A DNA stretch of 16,118 nt, from NCBI GenBank assembly GCA_964550025.1, contig CAZJYI010000214.1, positions 1 through 16,118 of the forward strand, in the 5' to 3' direction. This DNA is from CAZJYI01 sp964550025. Its GTDB lineage: Bacteria > Verrucomicrobiota > Kiritimatiellia > UBA8416 > CAYOBW01. Below the pieces are notes generated by a model. The model ran no database searches. It saw only the letters and a program-made list of their open reading frames with translations, and was not told the origin of the DNA. The translations under genes and the position numbers were made by a program. The first letter of the stretch is position 1. Each line of letters starts with the position of its first letter. Of the stretch, positions 1-8,042 are shown piece by piece.

Positions 1-742
1 ACTTGACTGATGGCGTTCCATCGCTGGCACCCGTTTTCCTTCTGATCGCACACCGGGACGGTCAGATAAAGCACGGTACAAAGACCGCAACGGTTCGGGC
101 GTTGCCCCTTTCGTGCGCCCGAGCCTGACCCCGGGCAATCAGAGGCCAATGGGTCCTCCAAGGCGTGGACGCATGCGGCAGCATCCTTGCTGAAGACTGG
201 GAACAGGCGATGAGACGGTTCTTCGTCACGCAGCGGTCTACACCCCACGTGCGGGTCGGAGCAGACCCTACGAGTGACCGATCCACGGTATACATTCGTG
301 AATATATATCGCTGAGGCCTTGGTGATAGGTTGTGCTCCTGCCAGCATGTGGTCATCAAGAACGCTAGCCAGCTCTCGATGAAGCTTCTCCCTCTGCTTG
401 GCCGCTGCCGCTCGCACAGTTCCTCCCGCCAGGATCAACTCTCGCTCTCACACAAGAGGCGCAGAAATCGACGCGGGCGGGGTGGGGATGGTTCTTTACA
501 GACGAAAAGGAAGTGGGTACGAAGAGGACGTTCTGGGCATGTGTAGCCCGTCATTCGGGGGGGCGGCTTAGGCACTATCAGTCACCAAGGACAGCAGGGC
601 CCCGATTTCTGGGAAGCCGCGGCGCCCTGCCTGGGTGTGCGGTGGGCGACACCCTACGTGCACCAGGTTTCCGATGTCTTCAGCCTGTTGCAGTTCACGG
701 CCTTTGGACGACAGGGAGAGGTGTAGCTACCGAGCCGACTCC
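1..742. other. Gene-poor region downstream of the giant gene
   Basis: No convincing gene or RNA. The stop of the giant gene is followed on the minus strand by the 8-base palindrome GTAGCTAC but no T-tract, so no terminator is called. ORFs of 60-110 codons on both strands overlap one another and have no recognisable domains. The most coding-like stretch is listed separately (268-447). The region may be gene debris. Confidence 0.5.
268..447 (-). pseudogene. Possible small coding fragment
   Basis: The minus-strand frame between the stops at 448-450 and 268-270 reads 59 codons of protein-like composition, with an amphipathic helical stretch (VRAAAAKQREKLHRELASVL) followed by DDHMLAGAQPITKASAIY. 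It lacks an ATG start with a ribosome site at its upstream end. The frame above it is interrupted by TGA. No family is recognised. It may be a fragment of a lost gene or chance. Confidence 0.2.
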
Positions 743-3700
743 CTACCACGGCGTCCGGCGGACCTTGATGCGGTAGAAACGCTGGGCGGGCGGCGCGGGG
801 TCGCTGACTTCGTGGGCCGAGCCATCGCCGACGATGTTGGTCTCGAGAATCGGCCAGCCCTGCGACAACAGGTTGCTCTCCCAGATCACCTGGTAGAAGC
901 GACCCGTAACCGTGTCGAAATAGAGAGCCACGGTCGCGCCCTGGTTGGAGACCGCCGTCAGCATGAACAGTGAGGCTGGGTTCGTCGGATCCGTGCCTGC
1001 CACAAACTCATGCAAGTCAACAAAACCATCGCCATCATCGTCGTCGGAAGGCCCACCGGCCGAGGCGTTCGTCGATCCGAAGTGCTGGATCTCCCAGGCA
1101 TCGTCCATCCCATCACCGTCCTGGTCGTTGCTGGGTGCAGCCGTAACCGTCACGGTGATCTCGTCAATGACCCGGGCCTCGGTGTCGTCCCCTATCAGAC
1201 GCAGCACGTAGACGCCTTCGGCATCGCAGGTCACGGTTGTGTTCGTGACCGAGGCATCGCCGAACGTTGCCGTCCCCGGGCCAGACACCTGTACCCACGA
1301 TGAGGTCGCCGCCACGGGCACGCCATCATCCCCGACATGCCCCGCAAGGCCGAGCGCCACATTCACCTCGACGGATGCATTGGTGCCTGCCGACACCTCC
1401 GGAGCAATGTTGCCGGCATTACGCGCACTCTCGGCGGGCCCATAGCCGGTCGGCGTGTAGCCGGTGTCCGTGGTCAGAATAATCCGGTCAATCTGGTAGC
1501 CACGCTCACGACGCCTGATCTGGAATGTGTTCGCACCTGACGCAAGCGTCACGTTGTTGTTGTCCGTCTTCCATGACCAGATGGTGTAATCGCTCTGGTT
1601 GTTGTCAAACTCGCTGCCCATCTGGACGCCATCGACACCTATCCATATGCTGTTGCCGTTGCCCAGAACCCGGCGGCGGACCCAGCACTTGTAGGTCCCC
1701 GGCGTAGACACGTCGATGTCGTAAGACACCTCGCAGGCCGTCGCCCACACGTCATTGACCCCATTATCTGTTCCTACATAGCCAGTACCGACGTAATCGG
1801 TTAGCGAAGAGCCCAGTGAGAACGTTTCCCCTGAGATGTCCGATCGTCCGTCAATACCGGTGTAGTTCTCGCCTTCGATCACCACCATGCCGCCGGATTC
1901 CATGAACGCCCCATTCGCGGCCATGGGCAACACCATGACCGTGACCTGGTCAACCGCGTTCGAGTCGCCATCGCTCACCGTCACATCGACGACGTATACC
2001 CCGGCCGTCGAGAACGTGGCCCACGTATTGGACGCATTCGCATCGCCAAAGGTCACCGTCCCCGGCCCGCTGGACTTGGACCACGTCAGCGTCAGGCTTG
2101 GGGGCTGCGGGTTCCCGTCGTCGGAGTATGTCGATTCCAGCACCAGCGTCTGGTTGGTGTCAGCAATTCGCACCTGGTCCACGGCGGGCCAGGTGATGTT
2201 CACGGTGGGCGCGAAGTTCAAATCATCGTCCTGGATCGACACGGTCGCATTCGACTGGGCGCCCAGTGTCGCGGCAACCACGTTGGATAGAATCACTGAG
2301 AACGTCTCCGTTGCCTCCGCCCCCGTATCGTTACTGACCGTAACCAGGATGTCCTGGCTGGCGGCATCCCCATTCGTCCAGGACAGCGTCCCGCTCACTG
2401 CAAAGTAGTCCGCGCCATCAGTCGCCGCGCCGTCAACACAGGCGTAATCCACGGACACCGGACCCGTGTTGCCTCCCACGCGTGTCACGGTCACCGTGAC
2501 CACGCCGGCGGCTTCATTCATGGGATAGTTCGTGGTACTGAATTGGAGCGTCCCGGGCAAATCGTCGTCGGTGATGGTGACGGTGGTATTGGACGGACTG
2601 TCGATGCTCACGCCGCCAGTTGCGTTCAACAGCTCCAGCGAGAACGCCTCCGTTCCTTCCGTCGCCGCATCATTGGTGATGGTCACAACCACCGTCTTCA
2701 CATCCGTATTACCCGCCGCCCAGGAGAGCGTGTTGCTGACGGCGGTATAGTCCTGGCCGGCAGCCGCATCGCCGTCGACCGTCCTGCAGTCAACGCTGAC
2801 CGCTCCGGCCGACCCGCCGACGCGCTCGACTTGTACCGTGACCACCCCGGTCGGCTCAGCCACCGGATAGTTGGTTGCCACGAACCGGACATTTCCATAG
2901 GCGTCATTGTCGGTGACCGTCACGATCACGTGGGTGACCGTGATCCCGTCGTAGTTGCCGTCCGGACTGCTCACGGCATGCGTGTTCGTAAAGACCTCCG
3001 TGCCCTCCACGAACCCGTCATCGACGGCTGTGACAACCACATCCTGCAGGTTGCTCCAGTTCCCGGTGGTGAAGACAAGCTGGTTCGTACTGAGCGAAAG
3101 ATCGGCCGAGGCGAAGGAGACATCCACGGTCACAGACGCCGTCGGCGCCGCACCCAGCGCGATTCGATACGTGTCGCCCCCACCCCCTTCGGTAACGGCC
3201 GTTGAGGCGTCGGTCTGGGAGACGACGACCATGTGTCCGGTGGACACAGCCGTGATGTCGACTTCGTCGGAGGCGCCCAATTCCCCGTCATTCACGGTGA
3301 GGCGCAGCGTATATGCACCCGGTGCATCAAAGGTCACCGTTGTGTTGGTCTGCGAGGCATCGGCAAACGCGGCGCTGCCGGGCCCGCTCAACTTGCTCCA
3401 GGCCACTGTCACCACACCGGTCAGCGGGAACCCGTCATCCGTGTAGTTGCCTTCCAGTCCGAGCGGCGCATTGATGATCGCTGAACTGTTGGTGCCTGCA
3501 TTGACAACCGGCGCATCATTGCCGGTGAGCGTTGGGCTTTCGGCGGGACCGTTGCCCGACGGCGTGTAGGTCGTGTTCGTGGTCAGAATAATGCGATCAA
3601 TGTTGTACCATTGCTCACGCCGCCGAATGTGAAAGACGTGGTCGCCCGCATCGAGGTTCAGGCTGTGCGTGTCCGTCTTCCATGTCCACACATTGTCGTC

Positions 3701-6700
3701 GAAAGAGGTGTTGTCAAATTCAGCGCCCGGCAGCTGGCTGTAGTCGAGTCCAACCCAGCATGAGTTGGCGCTGCCACCGTCACCGTAGCGGCGCATCCAG
3801 ATCTTGTAGGTACCCGGGGTGTTGATCCGCACGTAGTAACTGACTTCGCAGCCGGTATCCCAGGTGGCGCCGCCAGTGACATTGGCCGTGCCAACATAGC
3901 CGGTGCCTACATGCCCGGCAATGGATGACCGTGCGGTATAAGTTGCTCCTACCGGATCAAGACGCGGATCCGTCAGCACGAAGTTCTCGCCTTCCATCAC
4001 GACCATGCCATTGGATTCAACATGTGTCCCCGCCGTCCCATTGGGCATCAGGATCAGCGCCGTCGAGGTTACGTTGCTCTCGCCGTCGTTGTCCGTGACC
4101 CGCAGATTAACCGTAACCGGACCGGGCGTCATGAAGGTCCAGTTTGTGACTCCGCTGGTGTTCGTGCCCTCATAGTTGCCGTCGCCGTCGAAATCCCACT
4201 CATAGAGCTCCACCGTGCCGGCGCTCTGGTCATAGGAATTCGTCCCCGAGAACGATACCACCAGCGGCACGGGCCCAAAATTAGTGGACACGTCAATGAC
4301 TGCGATCGGCGCCGACACCGGGATCACCAGGCGCGTCGACTCGTGCGTGTTCGCATCCAGGTCCGTCACCCGCAGCTTGGTGGCATAGGTCCCGCCGATC
4401 GTGTAGGTGTTGGTCACAATCGGACCACCTGCCAGGTCGAAGACATCGTCACCGTCGAAATCCCACTCGTAGGTGCTGATCCCCGGGCTCGCCCCGCCAC
4501 TATCGAACGAAGCCGATGCATCGAAGACCACGTCGACGGGACAGGCGCCGGTGACGGGAGTTACCGTGTAGTCCGCGAACGGTTCGCCCGCGGCGGGCAC
4601 ATTGAACGGGAACGTGATGGGCGACGTCCAGGGCACACCGGCCGGATAGGCCTTGGCGGTGTCGTACAGTTCGAGATAGCTGATGCCGTCTCCCGACGCC
4701 GAGGCCACGACGCGCAGGGGCGTTACCTGGAAGGCCAGGCTCAGCTCCAGAATAAGTTCGTCAGGGGTAATTCCGTTGCCTTCTCCCAGGTCGAGAATCA
4801 ATTCCTCTGTGCTGTTGGCGTCCACCGACCAGCGCTTGTTCTGGTTCTCCTTGTCATAGGCCCGGTAAGCAGTGAGGTCGTGGTGCGTGTCTGACTGCAC
4901 CACCAGCGGAGCTGGGCGATCCAGGAAGGTCATCAACTGTGTCGGGTAGGCCGTAGCCCCGACCATCCAGTCGGCGTCACCGATCTCGGCAGCCAGGGCA
5001 TCAGCAGTCACGTCGAGACGCAGGAACCGGAAGGGTCCAATGTGGGGAGTGCTGTCAGCCGTGACTTCCACAGCCGCATTCGTGACCAGGCCGTCCGAAT
5101 CCACAATCGACACCTGCACGGTGTACGTGCCGGGAACGGAAAATCCGGCACGCGTTTGTTCCACGCCGTAGCCCAGAGTCTTACCGTCAAAGACTACATC
5201 TCCCGGGCCGGACAGTTTGGACCAGGTATAGAGCAGACTGTTCGTCAGATCGGGATCATGCGCACCCACGCTGAACACCACCATCTCGCCCTTCTTCGGA
5301 TTGGCGGGCGATGCGGCCAGCGCGTTGGTGATGCTGGGGCCCTGCAGAGGGGGTCGCACCCAGACGGCAACATCGGTCTGAGACGTGTTGGCGGCGTCAT
5401 CCACGACCTCCAGAACGACGCTGTGCAGGCCGACTGAGAATGTGGCATTAGTCAGCGAACCCGTGGCAATCTCCTGACCATTGGTCAGCCACCGATACGA
5501 CACGATCGATCCATCGAAGTCCACGCTGTTTGTTGCCACCAAAGAGCACAGCTCGTCCCCGCCCTGGTCCGCATCGATCACCTCAACATCTTCTCCGCGA
5601 GCCCAGGGCGCACCATTGATCAGTCCCATCTCATCCAGAAGCTGGTAATAGCGGAACAGGTTGATCGCCATCTCGCCCTTGAAGATCCCGTACGGGTGTT
5701 GCTGGTTTTCGGCATACCCCTGCAAGTCGTCGGGAATAGCGGCACCCCACATGAGGCCTGTGTCTGCGTCCTGCATGGCCATGACGGAATGCGCCAGGGC
5801 CTGGGCGCGGGCGAGGTCGACCTCGTCACCGGTGCGTTGGTAGAGCTTGAGCAGTGCCAGGGCGGTGCGCATGGTGGCCGCCGCATTGTGACCGGGGCCG
5901 ACACGGGGGGCGAAACCATTCACCCGCGGGGTGAAGTTGCTCCCGATCACCGTGGGCGCGCCCCAGGTCATGAACTCGTCCTCCAACACCTGGATGATGT
6001 CCTCAACCATGGAAACGCTTGAGGTCGGGGCGTAGTCCAGCAGGTAGAGCGCATAGAAGCTCGGCCCCATGGCATCCTTCGCCTCGCCTGGTCGACGGTC
6101 ACACCAGAGATAGTCGCGCCCGTTGTGGATGGGTCGGTTCGTCACCGCCCACTGCATCCATTCGTAGGCCTTCATCTCCACTCCATAGAAGTCGTTGACC
6201 CCAAACTCGGTGCGCAAACGTCCGAGGAAGCACATGTTCTCGCTGTACTGAAGCTGCACATCGTCCCACGAGCGATCGTTGCGTTCATTGCTGGTGCCAA
6301 TGTCGCCGCTTTCTTCGTCGACCCAGGTCCAGGTTCCACTCGGCTGCTGGAGACGTTCGAGCGTGTCGGCGTAGTCCAGCGCATAGTCCATCCACTGCTG
6401 CTCGCCCGTAAGCGAATAGAGTTCCAGGAAAGCCGGCCCCATCCAGTACGAGAACCAGAAATCGCCTTTGTAGGTTCCCGGAAGGCTATAGGGTCCCGCA
6501 CGCAGTTCCCGGACCATGTATCCACCCCGTTTCGCCAGCCGCGTCATGTCGGCAACCAGCTCGGGGTCCTCGGCGATGCGGGCATAGAGCGAACCGAAGA
6601 AAGCCCCCATCGCTCCCTGCATGGCGTGATCGTCGTAGTTCTTGTTGCCGGTCTGTCGCATGCAGGCGGTGGAGAAATCGCTTCCGTGTGCTCCGCCCAG

Positions 6701-7750
6701 GTACGGATCACGACGAAGGAAGTCGGCGAATGTGCGCAGACGCGGCATCACATTGGTCACGGGTTCAAAGTACGGTCCCTGGAATCCTGACCCCTTCGCC
6801 GCAGCTGCCGCGATCAGGCTTGCGTTCGTCGTTCCGCGCTGGATGGCGGAGAAGCTCGCGTTCGTTATCGGACGCGCCGTGGCGGGGCCCACATAGCCGG
6901 AGCCGATATTGCCGTGACTGGTCGGTACGCCGTCACGCCAGATCGTGTAGGTTCCGGTCAGGATGTTCCCGCGAGCCGTCAGGCTCAGGCGGTAGTCGTT
7001 CGTCAGCCCACCGTTCACGGCCACCACACTGGCGCTGAGGACGCCGTTGGTATATCCACCGGACGCGGCGACGTTCACGACTGGCGATTCTGGAGGCAGG
7101 AAGGCCATTGGCTGGTCGTAGCCTTCGGCGTCGAGACCGTAGGCGGTGAGCACCGTACCTCCAAAGATGGTACCGGCGACCTTCCCCAGGTCGATCTGCC
7201 CGCCGGTCACGACACCGTTCGTGAGTTCGAGGATGGCGACCAGGCGCAGGTCGCCCTCGTCCTCGTTGAGTCCCGTATACGGCGTACGCAGGAAGACCAT
7301 GGCACGATTGATCGCATCGTCTGCGAAGCTGGAGACCTGGTGCCCCGAGACCGGGCCGGAACGAGCAGTGGCACCGGCATAGACTCCGGTATAGCTGCCG
7401 ACGAGGTCGGAGCCGACGAACTCAGCCGCGAAGTCGATCATTGTCTCTGCATGCAGCGTGCCCGAGCGACTGTAGAACTGCGCCGTGAAATCGCCCGACA
7501 CATTCGTCGCGGTGGCGACAATATTGGATACCGATACAGGCGCCGTCCTGATATTCCCGTATGTACCCGAGATGTAGTGAGGGTGCGAACCAATCGCGTC
7601 AACAACGGTGGTTCCGTCAATCCCCAGCAGCAGCTTGTACGGAGCCTGCGAAGGCCCCGCCTGCGGAAATTCAATTGCGTAGTAATTGGTCGCCGCATGA
7701 CCGAATGCAGACAGGCCCATCACAGCCAGGAATAGAACATATCGCTTCAT
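743..7750 (-). CDS. Giant secreted modular protein: alpha/alpha-barrel domain with PKD, Calx-beta and CBM modules
   Basis: A 2335-residue exported protein, probably a polysaccharide-active enzyme or adhesin. The start at 7750 has AGGAG four bases upstream and begins a clear signal peptide (residues 1-19, ending FGHA). Modules seen: unrecognised beta-rich region 20-300; an all-helical region 320-715 rich in Trp/Tyr that looks like a six-hairpin (alpha/alpha)6 barrel, as in many glycosidases and lyases; PKD-like domains at about 720-797 and 805-897; a discoidin-like region 905-1050; two PKD domains with YEWDFDGD (1055-1147, 1148-1234); a CBM6/35-like domain 1245-1400; PKD 1411-1503; three Calx-beta domains 1507-1843; PKD 1847-1941; a second CBM 1949-2108; PKD 2115-2204; calcium-binding DQDGDGMDD and DDDDGDGFVD repeats 2209-2260; and a C-terminal beta tail ending FYRIKVRRTPW. 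The module types are secure. Enzyme class and substrate are not, and I could not assign catalytic residues. No obvious terminator follows the stop. Confidence 0.95.
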   Translation of the reverse strand: MKRYVLFLAVMGLSAFGHAATNYYAIEFPQAGPSQAPYKLLLGIDGTTVVDAIGSHPHYISGTYGNIRTAPVSVSNIVATATNVSGDFTAQFYSRSGTLHAETMIDFAAEFVGSDLVGSYTGVYAGATARSGPVSGHQVSSFADDAINRAMVFLRTPYTGLNEDEGDLRLVAILELTNGVVTGGQIDLGKVAGTIFGGTVLTAYGLDAEGYDQPMAFLPPESPVVNVAASGGYTNGVLSASVVAVNGGLTNDYRLSLTARGNILTGTYTIWRDGVPTSHGNIGSGYVGPATARPITNASFSAIQRGTTNASLIAAAAAKGSGFQGPYFEPVTNVMPRLRTFADFLRRDPYLGGAHGSDFSTACMRQTGNKNYDDHAMQGAMGAFFGSLYARIAEDPELVADMTRLAKRGGYMVRELRAGPYSLPGTYKGDFWFSYWMGPAFLELYSLTGEQQWMDYALDYADTLERLQQPSGTWTWVDEESGDIGTSNERNDRSWDDVQLQYSENMCFLGRLRTEFGVNDFYGVEMKAYEWMQWAVTNRPIHNGRDYLWCDRRPGEAKDAMGPSFYALYLLDYAPTSSVSMVEDIIQVLEDEFMTWGAPTVIGSNFTPRVNGFAPRVGPGHNAAATMRTALALLKLYQRTGDEVDLARAQALAHSVMAMQDADTGLMWGAAIPDDLQGYAENQQHPYGIFKGEMAINLFRYYQLLDEMGLINGAPWARGEDVEVIDADQGGDELCSLVATNSVDFDGSIVSYRWLTNGQEIATGSLTNATFSVGLHSVVLEVVDDAANTSQTDVAVWVRPPLQGPSITNALAASPANPKKGEMVVFSVGAHDPDLTNSLLYTWSKLSGPGDVVFDGKTLGYGVEQTRAGFSVPGTYTVQVSIVDSDGLVTNAAVEVTADSTPHIGPFRFLRLDVTADALAAEIGDADWMVGATAYPTQLMTFLDRPAPLVVQSDTHHDLTAYRAYDKENQNKRWSVDANSTEELILDLGEGNGITPDELILELSLAFQVTPLRVVASASGDGISYLELYDTAKAYPAGVPWTSPITFPFNVPAAGEPFADYTVTPVTGACPVDVVFDASASFDSGGASPGISTYEWDFDGDDVFDLAGGPIVTNTYTIGGTYATKLRVTDLDANTHESTRLVIPVSAPIAVIDVSTNFGPVPLVVSFSGTNSYDQSAGTVELYEWDFDGDGNYEGTNTSGVTNWTFMTPGPVTVNLRVTDNDGESNVTSTALILMPNGTAGTHVESNGMVVMEGENFVLTDPRLDPVGATYTARSSIAGHVGTGYVGTANVTGGATWDTGCEVSYYVRINTPGTYKIWMRRYGDGGSANSCWVGLDYSQLPGAEFDNTSFDDNVWTWKTDTHSLNLDAGDHVFHIRRREQWYNIDRIILTTNTTYTPSGNGPAESPTLTGNDAPVVNAGTNSSAIINAPLGLEGNYTDDGFPLTGVVTVAWSKLSGPGSAAFADASQTNTTVTFDAPGAYTLRLTVNDGELGASDEVDITAVSTGHMVVVSQTDASTAVTEGGGGDTYRIALGAAPTASVTVDVSFASADLSLSTNQLVFTTGNWSNLQDVVVTAVDDGFVEGTEVFTNTHAVSSPDGNYDGITVTHVIVTVTDNDAYGNVRFVATNYPVAEPTGVVTVQVERVGGSAGAVSVDCRTVDGDAAAGQDYTAVSNTLSWAAGNTDVKTVVVTITNDAATEGTEAFSLELLNATGGVSIDSPSNTTVTITDDDLPGTLQFSTTNYPMNEAAGVVTVTVTRVGGNTGPVSVDYACVDGAATDGADYFAVSGTLSWTNGDAASQDILVTVSNDTGAEATETFSVILSNVVAATLGAQSNATVSIQDDDLNFAPTVNITWPAVDQVRIADTNQTLVLESTYSDDGNPQPPSLTLTWSKSSGPGTVTFGDANASNTWATFSTAGVYVVDVTVSDGDSNAVDQVTVMVLPMAANGAFMESGGMVVIEGENYTGIDGRSDISGETFSLGSSLTDYVGTGYVGTDNGVNDVWATACEVSYDIDVSTPGTYKCWVRRRVLGNGNSIWIGVDGVQMGSEFDNNQSDYTIWSWKTDNNNVTLASGANTFQIRRRERGYQIDRIILTTDTGYTPTGYGPAESARNAGNIAPEVSAGTNASVEVNVALGLAGHVGDDGVPVAATSSWVQVSGPGTATFGDASVTNTTVTCDAEGVYVLRLIGDDTEARVIDEITVTVTAAPSNDQDGDGMDDAWEIQHFGSTNASAGGPSDDDDGDGFVDLHEFVAGTDPTNPASLFMLTAVSNQGATVALYFDTVTGRFYQVIWESNLLSQGWPILETNIVGDGSAHEVSDPAPPAQRFYRIKVRRTPW
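1139..2212 (-). repeat. Intragenic repeat copy B: PKD-CBM-PKD block
   Basis: Residues 1847-2204 of the giant protein. It repeats the order of copy A: PKD, CBM opening GMVVIEGENY and closing QIDRIILTTDT, then PKD beginning APEVSAGTN. The linker after each CBM is nearly the same (GNGPAES in A, GYGPAES in B). Copies A and B flank the Calx-beta trio, so the block was probably duplicated as one unit. Confidence 0.85.
2222..3232 (-). repeat. Three tandem Calx-beta domains
   Basis: Residues 1507-1843 of the giant protein. The second and third units (1618-1730, 1732-1843) are close to each other: each starts with a NYP-x-x-E motif, continues through G-x-VTV-x-V-x-RVGG and ends in ITDDD or IQDDD. The first unit is more divergent and ends VTVTDND. 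Calx-beta domains are calcium-binding immunoglobulin-like folds common in bacterial surface proteins. The acidic ends of the units fit calcium binding. Confidence 0.85.
3242..4309 (-). repeat. Intragenic repeat copy A: PKD-CBM-PKD block
   Basis: Residues 1148-1503 of the 2335-residue protein: a PKD domain, a CBM6/35-like domain that opens GMVVMEGENF and closes NIDRIILTTNT, then a PKD domain beginning APVVNAGTN. The same order recurs at 1139-2212. The copies have diverged but keep long matching stretches at protein level and short ones at DNA level. One is the 15-mer CGTGGTCAGAATAAT (plus-strand orientation) at 3578-3592 and 1469-1483. Confidence 0.85.
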
Positions 7751-8042
7751 GGATCTCCTCTCATCACAAGCGAAGAATATTCTACTTTCAGGAAAGCAAA
7801 CTCCTATTAGATAATGCCTTGCTGGTATTCTGTTTCCAGTCGGAAGAAAGAACGTGTCCGGCGTCCTCGCTGACTTCCTCCGCCGCCATCACTGATGGGA
7901 TATTCATCACAGTCCCCTGGAGCATCACGAGGAGACGGCTGCGCGCGGGATGTGCGCGTATCTTCCTCGCAGGCTTTGGACGGACTTGGCTGGCTAGGTC
8001 TGGCATGACGATCCCTGTTCGGATGTAGTTGTTGATGTTCCC
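7751..8042. other. Spacer between the second propeller gene and the giant gene
   Basis: This 292-base region has no convincing gene. It probably carries the promoter of the giant gene, but I see no good -35/-10 pair. A perfect 10-base palindrome AGAATATTCT (7774-7783) lies 23 bases upstream of the ATG and overlaps a weak -10-like TAGAAT on the minus strand, so it could be an operator. A weak GC hairpin (CGCGC, loop GGGATGT, GCGCG) lies near 7940-7960 without a T-tract, so I do not call it a terminator. A minus-strand ORF at 7788-8006 has no recognisable family. Confidence 0.5.

Noticed and set aside
428..442. Minus-strand AGAGTTGATCCTGGC, one base short of the conserved 16S rRNA start AGAGTTTGATCCTGGC
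   Set aside because: The similarity stops at once on both sides and nothing further resembles rRNA, so it is a chance match.
4022..4894. A 290-codon plus-strand open frame inside the giant gene
   Set aside because: Low-complexity, Arg/His-rich translation antisense to clear PKD and discoidin-like domains; no family resemblance.
6914..7735. A 273-codon plus-strand open frame opposite the N-terminal region of the giant gene
   Set aside because: Antisense shadow; the minus strand has a signal peptide and a good ribosome site here.
7788..8042. Open frame continuing for about 84 codons past the TAG stop of the small propeller gene
   Set aside because: No similarity to propeller blades or any family, and no recoding signal seen. 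An open stretch of this length is not rare in GC-rich DNA.
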